64,000 bases of DNA from Borrelia maritima (GTDB taxonomy: Bacteria; Spirochaetota; Spirochaetia; Borreliales; Borreliaceae). Location of the stretch: NCBI RefSeq assembly GCF_008931845.1, contig NZ_CP044535.1, forward strand, positions 310,001 to 374,000, read 5' to 3'. Shown here piece after piece: positions 18,315 to 26,973 of this stretch (position 1 is the stretch's first letter; the number at the start of each line of letters is the position of its first letter). The notes beneath the pieces were generated by a model. It was given only the letters and a program-made list of their open reading frames with translations, searched no databases and was not told the origin of the DNA. Position numbers and translations under genes: made by a program.

Positions 18315-19424
18315 TTACTGGAATATTATTCCATAAATTGTAATATCTTTTTCCTTTGCAGAATTAATAACATCTTCGTAAACAATAGATCCTCTTGGGT
18401 ACTCATGAGGAGGTGCGTCTCCTATAACAATGACAAATCTTCTTTCTGCCCGCCAATCAAACTGATTTACAGCGGCATCAATCCCCTCAAAAACAGCTTC
18501 TGGATAATCTCCACCGCCACCAACATTAACATATTTAAGAATATTATTTAAATAAGGAATAGTATTAAAATCAAAAGCTTTAGTTAAAAAATCTTCAAGG
18601 TAGTCTTTATAAAAAACAAGACCTACCCTATAGAATTTAAACTTTTGAAGTTGCGGTTCTATTATTGAAAATAAATGCTCTTTTAAAATCTCAATATTGT
18701 TTTTCATACTATCAGTAACATCAACAACAAGCACTAGATCTAAACCATATTCTGAATCTTCTGAGTTTTTTAAAATTTTTTTTATTTTATCAACAATATC
18801 AATGCCATTATTAGCAACAACAACCTCATCCGAAAATTTTGTAAAATTATCCTTTAATTCATTAAATTCAATTTTCCCCTGATTTTGAGCGTCTCTGAAA
18901 AACAATTCATAAGCATTATCTTGGTACCTACCTAAATAATCATTATACTTTTTCTCAAAAGATCTTATGGAAAACCAAAAGGGCTCTTTTTTCTTTTTTA
19001 ATACTTCTAAGTCAATCTCACCGCTTCTTGTTGAAAAATTTGGAAATCCATATTTTAATTTTTTGGGAATCAATATATGGAAAGCTTCTCCAAACTTCTT
19101 ATTAGGAACAGGGGTGGAAGATGTCAATGATAAAAGTTCTTTATTTCTAATAACCCTTCCATTTAAAATTCGAATTTCATCTCCATTAACCTTATTATAA
19201 CTTAATGTACGAAATGAATAAGTAGCCACATCTTTTTTCTTATCAGGAATTTCAAAAGATTCTGTCAATATTACTGATTTGATTGAAGGTTTTTTTCTAA
19301 TAAAAAGATGAAATCCCTCTTCATGAGCCTCAACATAAACATCATCAATCCCTATTTTCAAAGAATTATCTTCAAATCCAGATAAATAAAAGTTAATAAA
19401 AAGAAATAAAAAAATTTTCTTCAT
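18315..19424 (-). CDS. Exported von Willebrand factor A-domain protein
   Basis: This is about 369 residues with signal peptide (MKKIFLFLFINFYLSG), an N-terminal beta-rich region, and a C-terminal VWA domain. The metal-ion (MIDAS) motif is DVTDS at about 235-239 in LVLVVDVTDSM, with the later GGGGDYPE (threonine-site region) and VIVIGDAPPHEY strands. The protein stops right after the last VWA strand (ITIYGIIFQ). VWA domains bind protein partners through a divalent cation. The start is the ATG at 19424, which has GAGGGTGG upstream; an ATG six codons earlier lacks one. It directly follows flcA (about 50 bases), so a periplasmic role linked to the flagellar collar is possible but only inferred. 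BB0325 as recalled. Confidence 0.88.
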   Translation of the reverse strand: MKKIFLFLFINFYLSGFEDNSLKIGIDDVYVEAHEEGFHLFIRKKPSIKSVILTESFEIPDKKKDVATYSFRTLSYNKVNGDEIRILNGRVIRNKELLSLTSSTPVPNKKFGEAFHILIPKKLKYGFPNFSTRSGEIDLEVLKKKKEPFWFSIRSFEKKYNDYLGRYQDNAYELFFRDAQNQGKIEFNELKDNFTKFSDEVVVANNGIDIVDKIKKILKNSEDSEYGLDLVLVVDVTDSMKNNIEILKEHLFSIIEPQLQKFKFYRVGLVFYKDYLEDFLTKAFDFNTIPYLNNILKYVNVGGGGDYPEAVFEGIDAAVNQFDWRAERRFVIVIGDAPPHEYPRGSIVYEDVINSAKEKDITIYGIIFQ

Positions 19425-19474
19425 AAGAAATACCACCCTCATAAATAACTCAAAAGCAATTAATAAGGTCCATA

Positions 19475-22252
19475 TTAAAGTTTTTCGGATAAATTTTCAT
19501 AAAATAAAACATTCGATTTAGAAAAACTATTTTTAAAAATATTCCTTAGATTTAAGCTAGCAAGATCTTTCCTAACATTTTTTACCATATCATCATCTCT
19601 ATTTAATATATCAAAAATCTTAGCTGATTCGCTTAAATTGCTAACTCCAGAATTAAAAAGTTTAGTATCTCTTATGGACGAAAAAGAGGCTATTACTTCT
19701 ACAACTCCAAGATTATTATAAGTCTCAATTTCTTTTAATAAAAGAGTTTTATGATAATCATTTTCTTTAGGATTAAAATTTAAAACATTGGCCTTCTCTA
19801 GTTTTAAATTCTGCATAACCCTTAAATAATAACTCCTAGAAGCTAAAAAATCGCCTATTTTATATAGACTTAAGGCAATGGAATTTAAAACTTCGTTACT
19901 ATTTGAAAACCCTGCCATGCTCTCTACTTTAAATAAGTACTTCAATGCATCATCATAATTATTTTCCCTATAACTAAGCAATCCAACCTTATAGTAAACA
20001 TCTGGATAATCAACACCCTCATTTATTGCCAATTTGTAAGAAGATATCGCAGAATTAAAGTCATTTAAAGATCTAAGAATATCGCCCTGCTTCTCATAAA
20101 TTGAAGAAATCTCCTTAGATCCTTTTATAAGGTTATATTTTTTATAAAAAGAATAATCGCTCAAGGCCAAACCAATAATATTGCTAGCTCTAAGAGAATC
20201 TTTAGATTTTTCATAAATGTCTGCTAAAATTTTATAAGCCAATATTTTGTCCCCAGCATCTTCAATTGAATTTTTCTGCCTAAAACTATTTAATGCTTTA
20301 AGCAAATATACTTCGGCTTTCTTAAAATCTCCTATGTAATACGAATATCTTCCGCTTTCAAAAAGCGCCTTGTCGTAATTAGGATTTTTATTTAATATTT
20401 TCCTGAGAATGTATTCAATCTCTGAATTCATGTTAACATTATTGTCAAGCTTAAAAATAGTTCTGCCATCAGTTCTTTTAAAATCAGAGAATTCCTTATT
20501 CAATAAATTTATTTGTCCATTAAGATAATTTAAATTTATAGCAAGATTGTTTGCTCTTTGATTATAAGTCACAAAAGAAATATACTTATCTACCAGCTTT
20601 TTAGCATATTTTGTGTAAACAACTTCATTAACATCTAAAATTTCATTGGACTTGATAAAATTATTAACATTATCAGACTCAGTATCTAAACCAGCTTCAA
20701 TATAAGCATTAAAAAGTTTAAATAAAATTTCCTTTTTTTGTCCGTACTTTGAAAGCACAACCGTATAACTATTAATACTATCCTTATAGTAGTTAGAATT
20801 TGTCTTAGCCCACTTAAAATAATTATCTCCCTTTAGCACCAAAGCATCATAATCATAAAGATCATAAGATATAACCTCATCAAGTATTGAATTGGCCTCA
20901 GAATATTCTCCAAGACTAATTTTCATAGAAGCATATGAAATATATCCTTCCTTATTAAACTTTTTTCGCCTTCTACTTGCAGAATCTTCAGAAAAAGGCT
21001 CAATTGTAAACAATTCTTCATACTTCTCCTCAGCGCTATCAAAATCTCTGATTTCTTCAAACGCTTTAGCATAACTAACAAACCATTTATCATCAGGCCT
21101 AATGTAATAGGCGTCTCTAAAAATAGCTTTCGCAAGCTCTCTTTTATTTTCATATATAGATTTTATGCCCTCTTTATACTTACTCTCAGAAGCAATATAA
21201 AAAAATACTACATCTACTATAAAGTATAAGGAAACTAAAACCAAAACAACGAAAAAAGAAGCTATTTTTATCAGGGGCAATAAAGCTCTTGAAACTCTAT
21301 AGCTCAATTTCTGTTGAAGCTTGCTAAATTCTTCCGCTTTAAAATAAATTAAGGGCAATTTAATAGATCGCCCAACAATATCTCCTACAAACTTAGCAAT
21401 TAATTTCAACCCTTTTTGATTTTTTTCAACAAGATCAATTAACGCTTCAAGTTTATACCTTGAAACATTCTCCTTTGTTAAAGCCTCAGCAATTGCAATT
21501 CTTAAATTTCTAGGATAAGAATTCAAATGTCTTAAAAATAATGGATAATTAACCTTAAATTCAAAACGTTTGGAATTTGCATTTTGACTATACTCTAAAA
21601 ATTTAAAATCATCTGCAACATTTTCAAAATCATTGTCATCGATACCCAAATTTAAATTGTCTGCTAAAAACATCTCTGGTTGTTCATCTTTTTGAATTTT
21701 ATCACTTACAGTATCATCAATATTAAATTCATTGGATTCTAAAAAATCATCATCCATTGCAACAAAAGAATTATTATTGCCTTGCTTGTTAACCAATTCT
21801 TCAGAATTAAATTCTGAAGAATTAGTTAACTTATCAAAATCAATCTCAGAAGCATTTTCTAAATCAATAGAATTATCATCAAGAACTCTGTCAATATTGT
21901 TTTCCAAATAATCATTAGAAGAAACGTCAAAATCATTATTCAAAGCTGAAAGCTCTGAATCCACATCAACTCTTAAGTTAGAATTGCTTAAAGGCAAATT
22001 GTTATTAAAAATGTCAGAATAGGGCAATTTATCCTCATTCTCAAGAGCATCAAGCATAAAATTTAAATCAATCTCATCATCATTTTCTTCCAAAGCAAGA
22101 TCCTCGCTACTTATCCAAGGAACAATATTCTCTCCAAGTTCAGGAAGATTAACATCCATACTAATACCAAAAGATTCTTTGGATGATCTCTCATTAGAGA
22201 GATCATCCAATACTTCTCTTTTAAACTGTTTTATTTTATCTATATCAGGCAT
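19475..22252 (-). CDS. flcA: FlcA, TPR protein of the periplasmic flagellar collar
   Basis: This 925-residue protein has a very acidic, low-complexity N-terminal third (about 1-230, rich in D, N, E, S), then a folded segment (FKVNYPLFLRHLNSYPRNLR...), one transmembrane helix at about 340-362, and a long C-terminal run of TPR repeats (for example DKALFESGRYSYYIGDFKKA and VYYKVGLLSYRENNYDDALK). As I recall, BB0326 was shown to be needed for the spirochaete flagellar collar and for stator assembly and was named FlcA; loss gives non-motile, misshapen cells. It follows the acyltransferase gene by 23 bases and precedes the VWA gene. The ribosome site (AGGA, 13 bases away) is weak. Confidence 0.88.
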   Translation of the reverse strand: MPDIDKIKQFKREVLDDLSNERSSKESFGISMDVNLPELGENIVPWISSEDLALEENDDEIDLNFMLDALENEDKLPYSDIFNNNLPLSNSNLRVDVDSELSALNNDFDVSSNDYLENNIDRVLDDNSIDLENASEIDFDKLTNSSEFNSEELVNKQGNNNSFVAMDDDFLESNEFNIDDTVSDKIQKDEQPEMFLADNLNLGIDDNDFENVADDFKFLEYSQNANSKRFEFKVNYPLFLRHLNSYPRNLRIAIAEALTKENVSRYKLEALIDLVEKNQKGLKLIAKFVGDIVGRSIKLPLIYFKAEEFSKLQQKLSYRVSRALLPLIKIASFFVVLVLVSLYFIVDVVFFYIASESKYKEGIKSIYENKRELAKAIFRDAYYIRPDDKWFVSYAKAFEEIRDFDSAEEKYEELFTIEPFSEDSASRRRKKFNKEGYISYASMKISLGEYSEANSILDEVISYDLYDYDALVLKGDNYFKWAKTNSNYYKDSINSYTVVLSKYGQKKEILFKLFNAYIEAGLDTESDNVNNFIKSNEILDVNEVVYTKYAKKLVDKYISFVTYNQRANNLAINLNYLNGQINLLNKEFSDFKRTDGRTIFKLDNNVNMNSEIEYILRKILNKNPNYDKALFESGRYSYYIGDFKKAEVYLLKALNSFRQKNSIEDAGDKILAYKILADIYEKSKDSLRASNIIGLALSDYSFYKKYNLIKGSKEISSIYEKQGDILRSLNDFNSAISSYKLAINEGVDYPDVYYKVGLLSYRENNYDDALKYLFKVESMAGFSNSNEVLNSIALSLYKIGDFLASRSYYLRVMQNLKLEKANVLNFNPKENDYHKTLLLKEIETYNNLGVVEVIASFSSIRDTKLFNSGVSNLSESAKIFDILNRDDDMVKNVRKDLASLNLRNIFKNSFSKSNVLFYENLSEKL

Positions 22253-22275
22253 ATTGCAATCAAATTCCTAGTTCA

Positions 22276-23169
22276 TTAAAGCTTCTTCTTGTATACTTCA
22301 AATCCTTCTTTGTGAAGCTCATTAAAGCGATTTTCTAAATCTTCAGCAATTTTTAACCCCAAAGCTTCCTTTGTAATCTCTATCTGACCATCTTTTAAAG
22401 TCTTTAAAACTTTATCCCTATACTCAACGATACTCATAACCTTATCAGCATTGTATATAAGAGAATCTCTTTTAAAAACATCATGCGACATATCACCATC
22501 TTCAGAAACTTCTAGAACATTTCCATTAATTCCAACCATCAAATAATAATCAAAAATTTTAAAATAATTAACGATTTCTAAAATTATTTTTTTTGTTTCA
22601 GGCTTTCCTTTCCTATATCTAGTCGCCGTGGGGAAAATAAGTATAATGTACCCACTATTTTTCTTTTCATAAATATATTTCATAGAATTAGCATTAAAAA
22701 CACGTCTTTGCCTAGCATGTTCTAAGCCAATCCCAATAAATGAATGCGGTGGATACACTAATATTGCATTGTATCCTAAAGAAAGAGTTTTAACAAATAA
22801 ATTATCCCTGAAAAGCTTAACTCCGGCTATTGGAATAATATGATCTGCAATATCACGATAGCCCATTTTGTAAAGTAAAAATTGGAAACAGGGAAAATCA
22901 AAATTGCTGTAATGCTCCATTAATATAATTGAAGACTTACCAGATTTGGCCTTTTGGTAAAGTTCTAAAATATTTTGAATACCAACAATGGTAGATCCAC
23001 TCTCAAGAAGTCTCTCTATCATTCTGTCTGCCAATCTTCTGCTATTAGGGTCTGCATTACGATAAGACTTATCTAAATAATTAACATTTTCAACAGACTT
23101 AAATTGACTTACAAAGTCGCTCTCCATATCTTTAAAATATTTATCAAAACTTTCATTTTGTACAAACAT
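22276..23169 (-). CDS. Glycerol-phosphate acyltransferase-like (PlsC/PlsB fold) protein
   Basis: Members of this acyltransferase superfamily move a fatty acyl chain to glycerol-3-phosphate or lysophosphatidate at the membrane. The catalytic HX4D is HYSNFD (86-91, numbering from the ATG at 23169), followed by IPIAGVKLFRDN, and ILIFPTATRYRKGKPE in place of the usual FPEGTRS block, where the Glu and Gly are missing. The 298-residue protein lacks an obvious membrane helix. The start at 23169 follows AAAGGTG by eight bases; a GTG 12 codons upstream has no ribosome site. It heads the operon with flcA. Earlier annotation is glycerol-3-phosphate O-acyltransferase (BB0327 as recalled); substrate uncertain. 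Confidence 0.82.
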   Translation of the reverse strand: MFVQNESFDKYFKDMESDFVSQFKSVENVNYLDKSYRNADPNSRRLADRMIERLLESGSTIVGIQNILELYQKAKSGKSSIILMEHYSNFDFPCFQFLLYKMGYRDIADHIIPIAGVKLFRDNLFVKTLSLGYNAILVYPPHSFIGIGLEHARQRRVFNANSMKYIYEKKNSGYIILIFPTATRYRKGKPETKKIILEIVNYFKIFDYYLMVGINGNVLEVSEDGDMSHDVFKRDSLIYNADKVMSIVEYRDKVLKTLKDGQIEITKEALGLKIAEDLENRFNELHKEGFEVYKKKL

Positions 23170-23576
23170 AAAATTAGCACCTTTTAAAGCATTATATAAT
23201 GCCACTTAATCATTAGTTACATCATTTTATTTATTACGAACAAACAACTATGTAAAGCCAATAACAAATAACTAATATTAAACAAGCATACATTTTTGAA
23301 AACATTTATCACCCATTATAACTTATTTATTACACAAGTTAAAGTAAAATTTAAAATCACAATAATAGGCAAAATAGCAACAAAAACCATTAAATTTATT
23401 CGACTTTTATTAGACTTTTTTTATTATAATAATTAAAGTAAAATTTAAACATAAGACAAATCAAATTATCGGAGGCATAGATTTAAAAGCAAAATAAAGT
23501 AAAGATTCTTTATTAAAAAAGATTAATAAAGAATCAGAACAAAAAATATATAAATATATTGAAAAAGGAAAATCCT
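23170..23576. other. Divergent intergenic region upstream of oppA1
   Basis: This is about 400 bases between divergently read plsC-like and oppA1 genes. It contains a plus-strand TATAAT at 23425-23430 without a good -35, an orphan GGAGG at 23471-23475 that is not followed by a usable start codon or reading frame, and a perfect hairpin at 23504-23535 (separate entry). If the TATAAT is the -10, the oppA1 leader is about 140 bases, long enough for post-transcriptional control. Confidence 0.5.
23504..23535 (+). promoter_or_regulatory. Perfect 13-bp hairpin in the oppA1 leader
   Basis: GATTCTTTATTAA (23504-23516) and TTAATAAAGAATC (23523-23535) are exact reverse complements around a six-base loop (AAAAGA). 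No T-run follows, so it is not a classical terminator; it ends about 30 bases before the oppA1 ribosome site and could stabilise or regulate the message or bind a protein as double-stranded DNA. Confidence 0.6.
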
Positions 23577-25148
23577 ATGAAATACACAAAAATAGTCTTA
23601 ATGTTAACTATTTTCTCTTTAATAGCCTGTATGAATGATACCAAAAAAGAAAAAATAGTTTTTAGATTATCAAATTTAAGTGAACCATCATCAATTGATC
23701 CTCAGCTCTCAACAGACTTTTACGGCAGCAATATCATTATAAACCTATTCTTAGGTCTAGCAACAAAAGATTCACAAACTGGGAAATATAAACCGGGACT
23801 TGCAAAAAACTGGGATATTTCTGAAGATGGAAATGTTTACACATTCCACTTAAGAGAAGATATAGTTTGGAGCGATGGACTTGCCATTACCGCTGAAGAA
23901 ATAAAAAAATCATATTTAAGAATTTTAAATAAAAAAACAGCTGCACTGTATGCTAATTTATTAAAATCCACAATAAAAAACGCACAAGAGTATTTTGATG
24001 AAACAGTACCTGAAACTGAGCTTGGAATAAAAGCTATTGACAGCAAAACCTTAGAAATAACACTAACATCTCCAAAACCTTATTTCCCCGATATGCTAAC
24101 GAACTCAGCATTCATACCAGTTCCAATGCATGTTGTTGAAAAATATGGAGAAAACTGGACAAATCCTGAAAATATAGTTGTTAGTGGAGCATACAAACTT
24201 AAAGAAAGATCAATTAACGATAAAATAATAATAGAAAAAAATGAAAAGTATTATAATGCAAAAAACGTAGAGATTGATGAAGTAGTATTTTACCCAACAG
24301 AAGGTAATGTGGCTTACAATATGTACATAAACGGTGAAATCGATTTTCTACAAGGAGCAGAAAAAAATAATCTAGAAGAAATGAGAATAAGAGATGATTA
24401 TTACTCCGGACCAAAAAATGGAATGGCATACATAGCATTCAATACAACCATAAAGCCATTAGATAATTCAAAAGTTAGACAAGCCCTCTCACTTGCTATT
24501 GATAGAGAAACTTTGGCTAAAGTGGTTTTAAAAGGAAGCTCAGATCCAACAAGAAACTTAACTCCAAAATTTGATGATTATTCTTATGGAAAAAAGTTAG
24601 CATTATTTGATCCTGATAATGCAAAAAAACTTTTAGCTGAAGCTGGATTTCCAGATGGAAAAGGATTCCCCACATTAAAATATAAAATCTCAGGGGGAAG
24701 AACAACAACAGCAGAATTCTTACAAGAACAGTTTAAAAAAATACTTAACATTAACATGGAAATTGAAAATGAAGAATGGACAACATTTTTAGGAAGCAGA
24801 AGAAATGGAAATTACCAAATGTCAAGCGTGGGATGGATAGGAGACTATTTTGATCCTTTAACGTTCTTAGAAAGTCTATTTACAACAGAAAATCATTTCT
24901 TTGGAGCATACAAATATTCAAACAAAGAGTATGATGCTTTAATAAAAAAATCTAATTTGGAAATTGATCCAATAAAAAGACAAGACATTTTAAGAGAAGC
25001 GGAAGCAATAATAGTAGAAAAAGATTTTCCTATGGCACCTTTAGTTGTACCTAAATCCCATTACCTTTTCAGAAATGATAAATGGACAGGGTGGATGCCA
25101 AATATTGCAGAAAGCTACTTATACGAAGATATTAAAACTAAAAAATAA
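23577..25148 (+). CDS. oppA1: OppA1, oligopeptide-binding lipoprotein
   Basis: This is a family 5 extracellular solute-binding protein (peptide-binding, OppA/DppA type) that captures oligopeptides for OppBCDF. The lipobox SLIAC puts the lipidated Cys at 18. Mature motifs are LSEPSSIDPQLS, the family signature region with PGLAKNWDIS and YTFHLREDIVWSDG, VRQALSLAIDRE and the C-terminal FPMAPLVVPKSHYLFRNDKW. The total is 523 residues from the ATG at 23577, which follows AAAAAGGAAAA; a TTG six codons upstream (23559) is not supported. It is one of three tandem paralogues, about 50-60 percent alike by eye. BB0328 as recalled. Confidence 0.96.
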   Translation: MKYTKIVLMLTIFSLIACMNDTKKEKIVFRLSNLSEPSSIDPQLSTDFYGSNIIINLFLGLATKDSQTGKYKPGLAKNWDISEDGNVYTFHLREDIVWSDGLAITAEEIKKSYLRILNKKTAALYANLLKSTIKNAQEYFDETVPETELGIKAIDSKTLEITLTSPKPYFPDMLTNSAFIPVPMHVVEKYGENWTNPENIVVSGAYKLKERSINDKIIIEKNEKYYNAKNVEIDEVVFYPTEGNVAYNMYINGEIDFLQGAEKNNLEEMRIRDDYYSGPKNGMAYIAFNTTIKPLDNSKVRQALSLAIDRETLAKVVLKGSSDPTRNLTPKFDDYSYGKKLALFDPDNAKKLLAEAGFPDGKGFPTLKYKISGGRTTTAEFLQEQFKKILNINMEIENEEWTTFLGSRRNGNYQMSSVGWIGDYFDPLTFLESLFTTENHFFGAYKYSNKEYDALIKKSNLEIDPIKRQDILREAEAIIVEKDFPMAPLVVPKSHYLFRNDKWTGWMPNIAESYLYEDIKTKK

Positions 25149-25258
25149 TAAAATAAGTAATTTTAAAATTAAGATTTAAAATTAATATCTATAAAAGTGC
25201 ATTTATAAAATTAAAGTTAAATTTTAAAGTTAGCTTTAAAATGGAGGTATAAAAAATT

Positions 25259-26842
25259 ATGAAATTACAAAAGTCATTATTTTCAATAATATTTTTTCTA
25301 GCTTTTCTTTGTTGTAATAATGAGAAAAAACAAGAAGGAGTATCATTTAAAATAAGCTTGGGGGCAGAGCCAAGCAGTCTCGACCCTCAATTAGCAGATG
25401 ATAACGTTGCATCAAAAATGCTAGACACAATGTTTAGGGGACTTATTACAGGCGATCCTGATACGGGGGGAAACAAGCCAGGACTTGCAAAAGATTGGAA
25501 TATTTCTTCTGACGGAACAGTTTACACATTTAACCTAAGAGAAAAAATTACCTGGAGTGATGGGGTTGAAATTACTGCAGAAGGAATTAGAAAATCTTAT
25601 CTTAGAATTTTGAATAAAGAAACTGGCTCAAAGTATGTTGAAATGGTTAAATCAACAATTAAAAATGGTCAAAAATATTTTGATGGTCAAGTATCTGACT
25701 CTGAACTTGGAATTAGGACAATTGACAAAAAAACATTAGAAATAACATTAGAATCACCAAAACCTTATTTTATTGATATGCTAGTACACCAATCATTTAT
25801 TCCAGTACCAGTTCATGTTACCGAAAAGTACGGACAAAGCTGGACAAGTCCTGAAAACATGGTTACTAGCGGTCCTTTTAAATTAAAAGAAAGAATTCCT
25901 AACGAAAAATATGTACTTGAAAAAAATGACAAATACTACAACTCAAACGAAGTAGAAGTACAAAACATTACATTTTATACAACAAATGATAATTCAACAG
26001 CATACAAAATGTATGAAAATAAAGAGCTAGATGCAATATTTGGCTCCATACCACCCGACTTAATTAAAGATCTAAAATTAAGAAACGATTATTACTCATC
26101 GGCTGTTAATGCCATATACTTTTACGCATTTAACACACATATTAAACCACTTGACAATGTTAAAGTTAGAAAAGCTTTAACTCTTGCTATTGACAGAGAA
26201 ACGCTCACATATAAAGTTCTTGACAACGGGACTACTCCTACAAGAAGAGCAACTCCCAACTTTAGCTCATATTCTTATGCAAAAAATTTAGAATTATTTA
26301 ATCCTGAAATTGCAAAAAACCTTCTAGCTGAGGCTGGATACCCAGATGGAAATGGATTTCCCATTTTAAAATTAAAATATAATACAAGCGAAGCAAATAA
26401 AAAAATTTGTGAATTTATTCAAAACCAGTGGAAAAAAAATTTAAATATTAATGTAGAGCTTGAAAATGAAGAGTGGACAACTTACTTAAACGCCAAAGCA
26501 AACGGAAATTATGAAATAGCAAGAGCAGGATGGATAGGGGACTATGCTGATCCTTCGACATTTTTAAACATATTCACACAAGGATACACACAATTTTCAT
26601 CTCACAATTACTCAAACTCAGAATACAACGAACTTATTAAAAAATCCGATCTTGAACTTGATCCAATGAAAAGACAAGAAATTCTAAGACAAGCAGAAGA
26701 GATAATAATTGAAAAAGATTTTCCAATAGCACCAATATACATATATGGAAACAGTTACCTTTTCAGAAATGATAAGTGGGCAGGGTGGAATACCAATATT
26801 TCAGAAAGATTTGATTTATCTCAACTAAAATTAAAAAAGTAA
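25259..26842 (+). CDS. oppA2: OppA2, oligopeptide-binding lipoprotein
   Basis: This is the second tandem peptide-binding lipoprotein, 527 residues. The signal ends AFLCC, so either C18 or C19 could carry the lipid. Motifs parallel OppA1 (AEPSSLDPQLADD, PGLAKDWNIS, YTFNLREKITWSDG, VRKALTLAIDRE, FPIAPIYIYGNSYLFRNDKW). GGAGG lies ten bases before the ATG. It is separated from oppA1 by 110 bases and followed by a terminator hairpin before oppA3. Paralogues in this species are known to differ in peptide preference and in expression between tick and mammal. BB0329 as recalled. Confidence 0.96.
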   Translation: MKLQKSLFSIIFFLAFLCCNNEKKQEGVSFKISLGAEPSSLDPQLADDNVASKMLDTMFRGLITGDPDTGGNKPGLAKDWNISSDGTVYTFNLREKITWSDGVEITAEGIRKSYLRILNKETGSKYVEMVKSTIKNGQKYFDGQVSDSELGIRTIDKKTLEITLESPKPYFIDMLVHQSFIPVPVHVTEKYGQSWTSPENMVTSGPFKLKERIPNEKYVLEKNDKYYNSNEVEVQNITFYTTNDNSTAYKMYENKELDAIFGSIPPDLIKDLKLRNDYYSSAVNAIYFYAFNTHIKPLDNVKVRKALTLAIDRETLTYKVLDNGTTPTRRATPNFSSYSYAKNLELFNPEIAKNLLAEAGYPDGNGFPILKLKYNTSEANKKICEFIQNQWKKNLNINVELENEEWTTYLNAKANGNYEIARAGWIGDYADPSTFLNIFTQGYTQFSSHNYSNSEYNELIKKSDLELDPMKRQEILRQAEEIIIEKDFPIAPIYIYGNSYLFRNDKWAGWNTNISERFDLSQLKLKK

Positions 26843-26868
26843 ATAATTAACATTTCATTTAATTAAAT

Positions 26869-26906
26869 AAAAATCGTCTATTAATCCATTTTTATAGGCG
26901 ATTTTT
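26869..26906 (+). terminator. Terminator-like hairpin between oppA2 and oppA3
   Basis: AAAAATCGTCTAT (26869-26881) pairs with ATAGGCGATTTTT (26894-26906) over 13 positions with a single T-G wobble, around a 12-base loop. The right arm itself ends in five T residues. It lies 26 bases after the oppA2 stop and ahead of a TTGACT that may begin the oppA3 promoter. Confidence 0.7.
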
Positions 26907-26907
26907 A

Positions 26908-26934
26908 TTGACTTTTTTCTAAAAAGAATATAGC
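26908..26934 (+). promoter_or_regulatory. Candidate oppA3 promoter
   Basis: TTGACT (26908-26913) follows the terminator hairpin directly and is spaced 15 bases from TATAGC (26929-26934). The spacing is short and the -10 imperfect, so this is a weak call, but the terminator plus promoter arrangement fits separate control of oppA3. Confidence 0.35.
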
Positions 26935-26973
26935 TTAAATTAGTAAATAATTATAATTTGGGAAAAGGTTAAA

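Noticed and set aside
23559..25148. Upstream TTG as start of oppA1
   Set aside because: The ATG at 23577 has the ribosome site AAAAAGGAAAA and gives a normal lipoprotein signal; the TTG would overlap that site.
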